Shown: piece by piece, positions 23,544-33,896 of the stretch
Numbering within the stretch: position 1 is the stretch's first letter
Layout of the letters: every line of letters begins with the position of its first letter
Origin: Rhytidiadelphus loreus
Taxonomy: Eukaryota > Streptophyta > Bryopsida > Hypnales > Hylocomiaceae
Length of the DNA: 64,000 nt
NCBI GenBank assembly: GCA_947034895.1
Contig: OX344763.1
Location: 80,557,093 to 80,621,092 of the forward strand
Direction of reading: 5' to 3'
Made by a program: the position numbers and the translations under genes
The notes under the pieces: model-generated
Seen by the model: the letters and a program-made list of their open reading frames with translations, nothing else
What the model was told of the DNA's origin: nothing
The model's database searches: none

Positions 23544-26029
23544 TTACTTCTTAGAAGAACTTGCTTCACCATGTAAAGGTTGAAGTGCCTCCTAAAGGAC
23601 TATCTTCTTCTTTGCACGAGTTCGTGAAGCTAGTCCTTCCGCATTCAAAATGAATTCCAGGACGTTGGAATCTTGGAGAGCTTGTAGGGTCCTTGTCATT
23701 TGTGGAGAATGTGCTTCTAAAAGATAGTCCAATGCCTAACTTTGGTAATAAGGTCCATACGTAGAGTCCATGCAAGCCATGTTAGTCATGTCTTCAAGAG
23801 AGGCAAATTGATTGCAATCGGGTCCCCTTTTACCTTCATTATCCCAACGGTGTCCTTTCGGATGAGGACTCCATTTCAATTCTCCTGAGCTCTTCTTGAA
23901 GTATCCACCAAGGCACTGGTAGAAAAATGCCCTCCTCCCTTCGTTGTGTGAACCTTTTCCCATCAACTTCGGTGCCACTTTGACAATCTCAGCCGAGTCA
24001 GTTTCCTAGTTCAATTGAGAGCTACTAGGTGCCTTTTCATCATCATGTAGGCCTTGACGCTAGCTCCAAACGAGGTTACGACCCCACAATGTCGTATTAG
24101 TCGTCGTTTCAGCGCTATGTTCCCAAGAAGGTGGCATGTACGTCATTAAGTTGAACATGGCATACAAGCGATCATGAAATTATGGTGCTAAACAAAGTAT
24201 ACAACGTCGTCTAATGAGGCATCCCATAAGGAAGCATTGAGGATGGTACACATGTGCACATGACCCAAGAGCCCAACCACCTTCAGGGCCAAATTGCTCT
24301 TGACAAATGGGGCATTTTGTATGGTCGAGTACGAAAGCTGCAGGTTGTGGCCATAGTAGCTTTTGGTCCTTCACCTCCATGTAACTAGACATTTGTTTTG
24401 CATGGTCCCAGCCCTATTGTGCACTTGTGCCCAATCTATAATATTTGTGTCTGGCAACATCGGCATGTTTTTAGGAAACATGTCATCTAAGAGTGCCCAG
24501 GACGTGAGTCCATTCTCACGTTTAGGTAAAGCTGCAACAAAATTCTTTGAAACCTTATCTAATTCCTTGGCTATTTGTTGCGATCTGTCCATGAAGAGAA
24601 TGCACGCCACCTTCCAATGGTAGTACGTGGCAACCAATTGATCCAACCGTCGTTGAAGCTTTTTGTTTTGCTTTTCAAGGTCTCTTTCTTTGTCAATCTA
24701 CCTTGATTGATGAACTGCTGGAAATGAGAGTGAATCTTGGATCCCATAAATATCGTTCGTGTTAGTAGTCGTGTCTCTGCCAATCGTAGTGAGGAACGCA
24801 CTTCGATTATTTTGCAAAACCTTAGCACGCTTGGAAGGGGGTGGATGGCAAGGGACATCGTCGGTAAGGTCCCCCACAACTTTGTCTAGATGATGTGGAT
24901 CATGGTCAACAAAAGCTTCATCCATATCCGACAAAGTGAAAGTGCCAGCCTGATTTTCTCGGAGGGCTTGAAGCTCAGTAGATTGTCGTGCAATGAGAGC
25001 ATCTTTCAGTTCGCATTGTCCTTGCAATTTCTTCAAGTCACTTTCCAATGAAGCAATCTTGTTGTCTTTGATCTATAAGAGGTTTTGAGCCTTTGCTAGG
25101 GTCATAGTGTTGTGACCTACATCCACTCAGGATTGATGAGCTGGTGCATGAACAATTGTTTCACTAGGCCCTTCATCGTTGCAACTGAATTCGAAGACAT
25201 CACTTGGATTTTGTGCAGGCAATGGTGGATTCAAAGCTGATGGAGAAGCCCCTTGTGGTCCAATTCATGTAGTGGAACGTCGCACTCTTAACGATTGTTC
25301 AGATTTACGTCCCCGTGATGTTCCGACGCCGTGGACAATTTCATTCTGATTTGGGGGGAGTCCAATGGGTAGTTCCGTGGCTCATTCTACCCGAAGAACC
25401 CGCGTACCATCTGAATTGTCATCCTCTTTTGATGACTCTGTGGCAATTTCAACCGAGGCCTGATTCCTAGGAACACTTCGAAAAGGATCCAATCCACCCT
25501 CTGGAAAAAGGAGAATTCCTTTTGGTATGCACCCGTCCTCTGGACGTTTTACGTGAGGATTAGATTTGATCGTGCTCCAATCGACCTCTTTCTTCAATGC
25601 CACTTCAGCATAGGCTCTTCTCGCAAGGAAAAGGGGGGCCTCACTCCTTTCTACAGAGGCCGTATTGTAGAGAGCTTGCCACAATTCAATGCACCTGTTC
25701 ACGAATATTTCAATCTCACAGAACTTCAAGTTTGCCTTGTTGGTGTGTCGATGGTGATGATGACGCCATGTCGGAAAGAACTTGCTGATGTGGCACCACT
25801 CAATGTAATCTTCGCAAGTTTGTATTGACCATGGCTTAGGCTCCTTGTTCCACCCCTTGAAAGCAATGTGGTCAGCACTATTCAACACATGCAACCGCTT
25901 TCAATGACAAGTACCCCTACGCTTCCGTTCCTTGTCTTTTTGAATCTTTCGCAATCCCACAACACGACATGGAGCCAGTGGAGGGGTTTCAGTAAGAAAT
26001 TCTCTAGTGGTATTGTCTCCACTAGCCAT
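23544..26029 (-). pseudogene. gene A (right copy): decayed coiled-coil and RING-finger protein
   Basis: Mirror of 919-3404. The two copies share all in-frame stops and the frameshift, so these lesions predate the duplication or were spread by gene conversion. The only differences seen are two missense transitions (Gly to Arg at 25618, and Gly to Asp at 25488, relative to the left copy). The RING cluster lies at about 24188-24324. It is convergent with the right copy of B. Confidence 0.7.
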
Positions 26030-26227
26030 GGTGGATTGTTGAAATGAAGGTGCCAGAAAAATGTAGAGGGATTGTTGAAATCAAACCACCAGAAAAAGAA
26101 CCTTGGATGAAAGTAGTCAATAGTAAATTTTCAACACCAAATGCTTATGCATGTAGCCAGAAAGGGATACAAGCCAAAAAGCCTTAGTGATGAACATGGG
26201 AGAATGAAGATTCGGCGACTTCATATA

Positions 26228-26640
26228 TAGGCGAACCTGGGTGTGGGTGCAAAATGGGCGCGTGCGGGTCACCTAGGCGACCAACGGTTCTGGAAGGGCG
26301 ACCAACGGTCCTGGGGAGCGACCGCGGGTTCTAGAGGGGTGACCATCAGTCTTGGAGGGGCGATCGTAGGTCCTAGGGGGTGCGCGTGCAGGTGACAAAG
26401 GGTGAGTGTGGGTCTTGGATGAGGGCAAGTACGACCACGGGTGTAGGTAGGGGCAACCGCGACCTAGTACCCATGTTCGCCTCAGACATGTAGTCGCCCC
26501 ATACCCATAGTCGCCTCATACCCGCGGTTGCCCCATACCCATGTTTGCCTCATACCCGAAGTCGCCCTATACCCATGTTCACCTCATACCTGGGGTCGCC
26601 CCATATCCGAAGTCACCCCCACCCAAAGTCGCCCTACATT
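26228..26640. repeat. GTCGCCC-type minisatellite upstream of gene A (right)
   Basis: Same array as 361-718 with about four or five more units and more diverged units, such as CATACCCATGTTCGCCTC. This length difference explains most of the 76-base difference between the arms. Confidence 0.85.
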
Positions 26641-26799
26641 TGCTACACGGCTGCCACATGGCAGCCAGATTAGCCTAGGTAAATGGGGGGTAAATTCTAG
26701 AAAAGTCAAAGGATAAAGTTGACTCTATTAGACAGACGGGACCCTCTACTAGACGTCTTCGACGTCGAGTTTGTTGAGTTGTCGAGTTGTCCAAGTAGA

Positions 26800-27560
26800 C
26801 AATCCTACTTCTTGGCCATAAACTAACTGAAAAGGCGTACTCTTTGTAGTAACCTTATAGGCTGTTTGATAAGCCCACAAGGCATCAAACACTCTGGCAT
26901 CCCAGTCAGTGTTTGATTCTTGAACGATTTTTGTAATAATTTTGCATAAAATACCATTAGTTTTCTCTGTTTGTTCATTTGCCCGAGGGTGATAGGGGCT
27001 AGTTTTCCTATGTTTAATAAAATATTTATAAGTTAATTTTGTAATAGTATCATTAATAAAATGAGTACCTCTATCACTAACTAATTCTTTAGGACAACCA
27101 AATCAGGTAATAATATTTTCATATAAAAAATTTGCAATAGTATTTGCATCATCTGTTTTGGTAGCAACTGCTTCTGCCCATTTGGTTACGTATTCTGTGG
27201 CAACCAAAATATATCATTTTCTACCATCTCTACTAGGTGGATTAATAGGTCCAACAAAATCTATACCCCATTTTTCAAAAGGTATTTGCGCTAAAATAGG
27301 TGTTAAAGGCATAGAAGTTGTAGGAGTAGGTTTTCCTACTCTTTGGCAGGGGTCACATTTCTTTGCAAATGTATTCGCATCCGCAAACATAGTGGGCCAC
27401 CAATAACCAGATTGTAAGGCTTTTGGGGCAGTTACATTTCTAGCAAAATGACCACCACAACTTTCACTGTGGCAACCTTCTAGAATTAACGAAACTTCAC
27501 TTGGGTTTATACAACGTCTCAGAAGTCTATCATTTCCTTTTTTATATAATACTTCCTAAA
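26800..27560 (-). pseudogene. gypsy integrase, 3'-truncated
   Basis: The frame contains an N-terminal zinc-binding HHCC pattern (GGHFARN followed by CDPCQ), then the catalytic core: Asp in WGIDFVGPI, Asp in VSDRGTHF and Glu in NEQTEKTNG, so the DDE triad is present. A TGA replaces the conserved Arg of the usual RFG motif (about 27104), matching CGA to TGA. The frame ends at LVYGQEV, where the inverted-repeat arm starts. The C-terminal DNA-binding part is lost. Confidence 0.85.
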
Positions 27561-29235
27561 TGAGGGTATAAGGACCTGATTTATACATTAATTTGTTCCT
27601 TTGTTTTTCTGTATAATCCAAGGGAAATTGTCCAGTTTGCAAGAAATTTATAATTTCCGCATATTCTAATGGTATGACATCGATATGAAATAAGTCTTCA
27701 TCTGGGAAATTATCATCCAATGGTTCTTTACCCAAATCCGGACTTATGCGGGAAAGATGATCAGCATTTGCATGACTCTTCCCTGGTTTAACTTGGATAG
27801 TAAAATTAAATTCTTGGAGTAATAATACCCATCTAGCAATTCTTCCACTTAATTGGGGTTTGTTGATCATGTATTTCAGGGCATCATGATCTACATGAAA
27901 AACAAATTTATAACCCAATAGGTAATGTCAAAATTTTTGTACAGAAAATATCATTCCTAACGCTTCTCTTTCAATCACAGTATAATTCTTTTCTGCAGCA
28001 GCTAGTTGCCTGCTTGCAAAATAAATTGGTTTATCATGGGTTTTTTCATCTTTTTGACTTAACACACTCCCTATTGCAACATTTGAAGCATCTACGTATA
28101 CTTCAAAGTCTTTATTCTAATTTGGGGGAATTAAGACTGGAGTACTTGTTAATTTTTCTTTTAGAATTTCAAATGCTTTAGTACATGAGTCTGTCCAAAT
28201 AGGAGCTATGTCAAACTTTTTAGTTAATTCTGTCAAAGGGATAGCTATATTGGCATACTTATAAATGTATCTTCTATAATAGTCAATATGTCCTAAAAAG
28301 GCTCTAACCTTGGTAACAGTATTGGGTTGTGGTAATTGGACAATTAGTACTACTTTATTTGGATCGGTAGCAATACCTTGGCTAGATACAATGTGTCCTA
28401 CCAATTTTCCAAAAGGTACGGCAAATTGTGATTTAGCCGCATTAATAGAAATTCTATACTTCTCACATTGAATAAAGCATTTTTCTAAACACTCTGCATG
28501 TTTTTCTTTTGAACTATATACACAAAAATCATCTAGGAAGATTTCTATAAATTTCCATTAATACATTTGAAAAGCAATAGTCATAAGTCTTTGGAATGTG
28601 GCTGGAACATTACACAATCCAAAGGACATTTTAGTATGGGCAAAAATTCCCCAATCAGTTGTAAAAGCAATTAATAATCTATAAATTTCCACAATTTGAA
28701 TTTGGTTATACCTCAAGAAACCATCCATAAAAGAATAACACTCATAACCTACAACACCATCTAAAAGGGTGTCCGTGAAAGGTAAAGGAAAATAATCCTT
28801 CTTTGTTACACTATTTAGTTTTCTATAATCTTAACAAATGCAAATTTTTCCATTCTTCTTAGGTACTATCACAATTGGAGATACCCATTCACTATGAGGT
28901 ACTTCAAAGATAAATCCACAAGCTAAAAGTTTGTCAATTTCTTCTTTGACCATTAGGAAATATTTGGGATTCATCCTATATTGCCTTTGCCTAACAGGTT
29001 TAGCATCAGGCTCTAAAATAATTTTATGCTCACATATATCAGGAAGAACTCCCTTTAAATCCGAATAGTTCCATGCAAAGGAGTTTTTATGCCTTTTAAA
29101 GAAGTCATGCCAGTATTGAAATTCAGATTTCATTATTTTAGAATAAATTTTTATAATTTTTGGTTTTGAAGTTGTTCCCAAATTCATATCTTGAATTGGG
29201 GTATTCAAAGATTCTTTAAAAGCTTTCCGTTGCAA
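27556..29235 (-). pseudogene. gypsy reverse transcriptase and RNase H
   Basis: The reverse transcriptase starts near 29050 (RQRQYRMNP, later SPIVIVPKKNGKICIC). The catalytic motif is FLDDFCVY at about 28514-28546. RNase H follows with VYVDAS (about 28090) and DHDALKYM (about 27870). In-frame stops lie at about 28830 (TAA), about 28560 (TAA), about 28118 (TAG) and about 27930 (TGA). The last replaces the Arg of the conserved FRHYLLG sequence. The reading frame is otherwise continuous. Confidence 0.9.
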
Positions 29236-29250
29236 AGGGGTTGGTTCACT

Positions 29251-29910
29251 TTAGGCTAGTAGATCACCCATTTCTTGGATATCAAAATGAATTTCAGGTT
29301 CAAGTTCTGAAGATATATCTACATTGATACTCAGAACTTCAGAATTTTCCCAAGCCAAAATGGCATCATCTGAATCATCAATTTGCGCTAATGGAGTAAA
29401 ATATTCTCCAAATCCTAAACTTCGGTAAGGTAATTCTTTAGAGACTTTTTGGGTTAGCTCTATTTCACTTTCACTTTCAGTTTGGTTTTCCAAAGTTACA
29501 TTACTATCCTCTTGTTGGGTTTCACCATGGTATGAGGTTGGATAAAGAGGTAAAATTATTTTATTATTCCCTTTTCCAATAGTAAGGGTTCCTTTTCCCC
29601 AATCATCTTTAGCTTTTGCCAAATACAACCATGGGCGTCCTAACAAGATAGGATAGGATGATACAGATTCTATGAGTTTAAAAACTATATAATCAATCTT
29701 ATAATCAATTCCACCAATAGTTGTGGTAACTTGATGAAGTATTCCAAATGGTTTTACTCTACTCTGATCAGCCATACGCAAAATAATAGGAGTGGAGGTC
29801 ATAGTTTTTAGACCTAATTCCTCCATTGTTTCAAAATTCATATGATTTACACTAGACCCACTATCAATTTGTACTCCCTGAATTAATGATCCATCTATCA
29901 CTACATCCAC
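29251..29910 (-). pseudogene. gypsy aspartic protease domain
   Basis: A 219-codon open frame with the protease active site IDSGSSVN near its N-terminus and the flap-side motif ILLGRPWL about 75 residues later, as in retroviral-type proteases. It is followed by an acidic linker towards reverse transcriptase. A stop at 29251 and a frame change at about 29910 separate it from RT and from the gag linker, so the polyprotein is broken here. Confidence 0.85.
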
Positions 29911-30229
29911 AATTGGAGCCCCAAGGTCTCTACTGTAGAAATTTCATGAATTTCAACCATTTTGGTTCTTTTGCATACTAATGATGAACTTAATTCACTC
30001 CTACACTTGGGTGAAATAGCCAGAAGTTGTTTCATACTAATTGAAGGTTGTATCTTATCCAAATTGGATAAAATATTATAGGGTTCCAAGCCTTTTGTTA
30101 ATCTCATAGATCGTGGAGATTTTTGTTTTGATAAAGGTGGGTTGTGTAATTTTGAATTTATTCTCTTTGTAGGTATTTGATAAAAATTAGGTAACAAAAT
30201 TGTTTTATCCATAGAATTATCATTTTTTG

Positions 30230-30560
30230 GAGTTTCAAGGACATCTTCCAGAAGATTGTATCATTTTTATCCATAAAAATGTCCTAACCCCAGAAAACAC
30301 CAAAAAATGATAATTCAAGGACATCTTCCAAAAGATTGTACTGCCCCACCTAGGACCTTTCCTCCTTCTGAGAGAGATTATCCTAGAAACAAACAAGTTC
30401 AATTTCAAGATCCAGATAATTCTAGACCATCTAATCATATTTCGCATACTATACCTGAGACTAGATTTTACCCATAAAATTATCCATAAAAATGTCCTAA
30501 CCCCAGAAAACAAGATGTCCTTGAATTATCATTTTTATCCATAGAATTATCATTTTTTGG
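30230..30560. repeat. scrambled and inverted segment inside gag-pol
   Basis: Three copies of CCATAAAAATGTCCTAACCCC-like or AATTATCATTTTT-like sequence lie in both orientations around 30340-30475. That inner piece has an open frame on the plus strand (opposite to the element), with proline- and charge-rich sequence (PPRTFPPSERDYPRNKQ) resembling a gag linker. This looks like a local inversion with flanking duplications after the last gag codons. Confidence 0.65.
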
Positions 30561-32127
30561 TGTTTTTATTTACCCAAGGTTTCTTAGCATCAATTTGCAA
30601 TACTTGTTTTACAACTCGTAAATTGTTTTGTACTGATGTTAAGTTCCAACATTTATGGGTAGGATGTTTTCCTCCACAAAAGTTGCAACATAGTTCTCCA
30701 TCAATATTTAAAATAGGTGATGGACATTCAGATGGCAAATGCCCATGTCCTTTGTAATTTGAACACCATACATTGGTTCTAGTATTAGTAGGTTTAGATC
30801 GCTTAATTGGGGCATTAGTGATTTGAACTCTCAAGTCAACCATTTCTTCTACTAGTTTACTTAAAAGGTCTGTTTTAGGTTCTTTTACTTCCGCTACTAC
30901 AGTGGGTTGGACAAGTTGGTTAGCATAATTTTTCGGCGGAGGTGGATAATAAGGAAAGACTCGTGTTTCAAGTTGTGGATAGACTAAATTAGGTGGGTAT
31001 ATATTAGAATCTAAGGTCATTAATTGGTCATCTCCTATCCTTGCCTCCTCATATTGCTTAGCATATTGAACCACTGTAGCCAGATCTCTAGGATTCTTTT
31101 CTTTTATTGCTATTTGAAATTCAGGTGGATATAATCCTCCTACAAAAATTCCAGCTAAATAAGAATCTAGAATCCTATGATCGGTCCAGCGTTGTAAAAT
31201 ATATTCCATCCTACCGTAGTAGTTATTAACACTTTCCCCTACAACCATTCTAATGGTTCTTAATCTTTCTTGTAGGCTTTCCGTAAAAGCTAATGGTCGG
31301 AATCTAGCTAAGAAGGCATTTCTTAAAGCATTCCACGTTTCAAATGGACCATGTGTTTGATGCCATTCTTGGGCAATCCCTAACAAGGTTGTAGGGAAAG
31401 TTGTAAGAAAATTAGCTTCTGGGATAAGATTGGCTGCACATACTATGTTGAAGCGGTTTAGATGATGATCAGGATCTGAACCTGCTAATCCATAGTAATG
31501 TGGCAAGTCTACCGAATTAAGCGATCTAGGATGAGCCATATTGATTATATCTGAAGTTTTAGAAGTCTCAAAGTTATCAGATGTTTCAAAATTTTCTGAT
31601 GACTCAGATTTTGAAGTAGTTTGGTCTAGAAATTCTTCTTCAGATAAAGTTTTTGGTGAATTTGGATCAATGGTTAACTTATTTTCTTCTTCAAGCAAGT
31701 TTATTTCTTTGTCGGTTTCAAACAAAATTTGCCCAGTGGAAATTTGTATTCTTGGTATGTTATGAGTTATTTGATCAATTCTAGGAGTTGAAAATATACC
31801 ATCAGTTGATTCATTTACAGGATTAAAGAGGGTTTCAATCCTTTCATTAATGCCTAAACTTTGAGGTCCCCAATTTTCTGTTTGATAACTATTAATAGTA
31901 TCATGGTCAAGTGCAGAAGGTTGAGAAAATAAATAGTCAATAGAAGGGATTTTAGGAAGAGGATTACGAGAAGATTCCCCTAAATTTACTTCACGAGTTT
32001 CATTTGCCAATTGAGTCTGGGAAGGATCTAATGAAGACTCTTCCTGTTCTTTAAATTTTCTTGCTAATTCATGTAAAATTTTAGGACTGGTTGGTGGGTT
32101 AACTTCTCTCGATAAGATATCATCCAA
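30550..32127 (-). CDS. gypsy Gag polyprotein
   Basis: A 525-codon open frame, the longest intact retroelement frame here. The first 200 residues are acidic and Ser/Glu-rich. The capsid-like retrotransposon Gag domain follows (from LPHYYGLAGSDPDHHLNRF through AQEWH, WNALRNAFLARF and the ATVVQYAKQYEEAR helix). Near the C-terminus are two zinc knuckles: the second is complete (CNFCGGKHPTHKC); in the first the second Cys is Tyr (CSNYKGHGHLPSEC). Gag packages element RNA in the cytoplasm. The frame ends at the scrambled segment, so it is probably C-terminally altered. Confidence 0.85.
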   Translation of the reverse strand: MDDILSREVNPPTSPKILHELARKFKEQEESSLDPSQTQLANETREVNLGESSRNPLPKIPSIDYLFSQPSALDHDTINSYQTENWGPQSLGINERIETLFNPVNESTDGIFSTPRIDQITHNIPRIQISTGQILFETDKEINLLEEENKLTIDPNSPKTLSEEEFLDQTTSKSESSENFETSDNFETSKTSDIINMAHPRSLNSVDLPHYYGLAGSDPDHHLNRFNIVCAANLIPEANFLTTFPTTLLGIAQEWHQTHGPFETWNALRNAFLARFRPLAFTESLQERLRTIRMVVGESVNNYYGRMEYILQRWTDHRILDSYLAGIFVGGLYPPEFQIAIKEKNPRDLATVVQYAKQYEEARIGDDQLMTLDSNIYPPNLVYPQLETRVFPYYPPPPKNYANQLVQPTVVAEVKEPKTDLLSKLVEEMVDLRVQITNAPIKRSKPTNTRTNVWCSNYKGHGHLPSECPSPILNIDGELCCNFCGGKHPTHKCWNLTSVQNNLRVVKQVLQIDAKKPWVNKNTKK

Positions 32128-32539
32128 AGGCTAATCTAATTCTTGTTTAGAACTCCATTCCTCACTACTTCCATCAGAGGGACTCGGTGGGTTTTTTGGA
32201 GGTGAAAGGCAAGAAGGTATAACAACAGGAATTCGTCTCCTATTTTTCCTATTTATTGCTCTTTCATCTCTCTAAACTTTTTGTAATGCTTCTCTCAATA
32301 TCCGTGCATTTGTAGGTCCAGACATTTAAAGATACCATAGATAAGAGATTTCAACAAAAATCTCATTGCACATTGGGTACCTCTTATCTCGAGCTATCAT
32401 AGACTCGAGGTAATAGGTTCCCAATGCTCAGTGAGATGTCTGTTCCATCTGCATATGGTCTCATATCACAGTTGTTTTTCCTAAAGACATTCGTTATGGA
32501 ATTACGCTCACAATCGAACGTAATCGAAATTGATTGGAC

Positions 32540-33620
32540 AAATTAGACTAAAGGATGGGCTTAATGGATGTGCTTTCTCTCTACAAATAAAATCAGGTAT
32601 AAGTGGTGTTATTCTCGGGTTCATAGGACCATAAGTGAATATGTAGATTCTTTCTGAAACTTTCTTTCCAATCCAAGCAGCATAGGCTTGGGGTATTTCA
32701 CTATCGGTAATTTGTTTTAATTTCCGATATTAACTAAATAAATAAAGAAGAGCAAAATAAAGAAGTAATTCTCTAGATTTTACTACAAATTCTTTCTTTG
32801 GTTCAAACTTATTCCAGAGTTTAGTAAATATAATTCTTTTAACATCTAAAGTTAATTTTTCTATTCTTTGTTTTAGTTCTTTATCTTGGATATGTTTCCC
32901 ACTTAGTTGAAAACTTTGTCCAAAATAAGCGTTCCTATATAGACGATAAAGTGCCATAAAAAAGCATGGTCCTGAATAATAATCCTTCATTATTTTCGAT
33001 ACTTCCCAAGGGAACAAATAACCCAATTTGAATCATTTGTACTAAATTTTAATTTTACATTTCAATATAATTTTAGGTTATCCATATTATGTATTTGTTG
33101 GGAAGGATGAAAATAAATTAAAGTATTAATTATGGTTCGTATTAGACTAATTCGTCTATAGATAGCCCTTTAAAACTTAATCGATTTAATTGGTTAATCG
33201 AATTTAAAATTTTTGGATCAAAGGTAGGAAATGAATTAGTAACAAGGGGATTACTAAAATTATTTACTCGTTTAGGAGGTATTCTATTGGTATAATAGTA
33301 GGCTTGTTTCTTAAAAGAAGTTCGTTTAATGTCATGTTTCCCTACAAAAATGACAATTATTTCCCTCTCTAAGACCCTTAATTTTCCCTCTAGTATAAGC
33401 TCGTGAATTTCTAAGATATAAACTATTAAAATGTGTACTAGAACAAGGGTTTGGTATAGTTCTAGAAAATGGTCTAGGGTTTCGACAACATGGGTGTCTC
33501 TGAGTAACTTCAGGGTTGATTTTATCAGTATTTTCAAATTTAGGAAATATTTCTTTTAAAATTTCCTCTATGAATTCTTCACCTATTTTCTCAGTTAACC
33601 CCATTTTCTTTCTACCCACA
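32540..33620 (-). pseudogene. extra 5' ORF region upstream of gag
   Basis: Two broken frames. 33619-33142 encodes a basic protein with a partial zinc knuckle (CHFCRET then, after a frameshift, HDIKRTS, where the last Cys is Ser) and ends ...SIDELV. 33026-32540 encodes a helical Lys/Leu-rich segment (about 33026-32730), a stop, then a readable stretch with AYAAWIGKKVSE and a Pro-rich tail. Extra ORFs before gag are known in some plant Ty3/gypsy lineages; the function is unknown. Confidence 0.55.
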
Positions 33621-33876
33621 TATTATTTAAAAAAAATTATTTTTATTTTTATGATTTCCACTTAGTAGATTAGAAAGGAATTTTAAAAGTTTAGACACCC
33701 TTTATAAGAATTCTATAAGAAAAAATACATGTCATTCTTTAGAGAGTTCTTCTCCAAAAGAAGTTACATATTCTATTTCGTCTATATGAATTCTTAATTT
33801 GGGATTTTATCTATTTAAGAAAATAAAATTCCTACAATTTTTAGTCTACATTTCAGCCACCATTAGCCAAGATCAT

Positions 33877-33894
33877 TCCCCAGCAGCGGCGCCA
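33877..33894 (-). other. primer binding site of the gypsy element
   Basis: TGGCGCCGCTGCTGGGGA on the minus strand, the form typical of plant Ty3/gypsy elements primed by a tRNA 3' end. It starts two bases after the LTR end ...TTTACA, so it fixes the LTR boundary at 33897. Confidence 0.88.
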
Positions 33895-33896
33895 AA

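Larger units (their letters stand above)
19594..26799 (-). repeat. right arm of the giant inverted repeat
   Basis: Reverse complement of 225-7354, with near-identity from 19594 to about 26208. Beyond that it shows about six transitions in 260 bases and then a longer minisatellite than the left arm. Near the outer end it has nine extra bases, GTCGAAGAC or its mirror, absent on the left. It abuts the gypsy integrase reading frame at 26799. Confidence 0.95.

Noticed and set aside
225..26799. Calling the arms TIRs of a known DNA transposon
   Set aside because: No transposase, no target duplication and no known superfamily end; the outer bases TCTACTTGGACA match none I can name.
32730..33620. Naming the extra 5' ORF as a specific Ogre or viral protein
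   Set aside because: Only a degenerate zinc knuckle and general composition are visible; the frames are broken.
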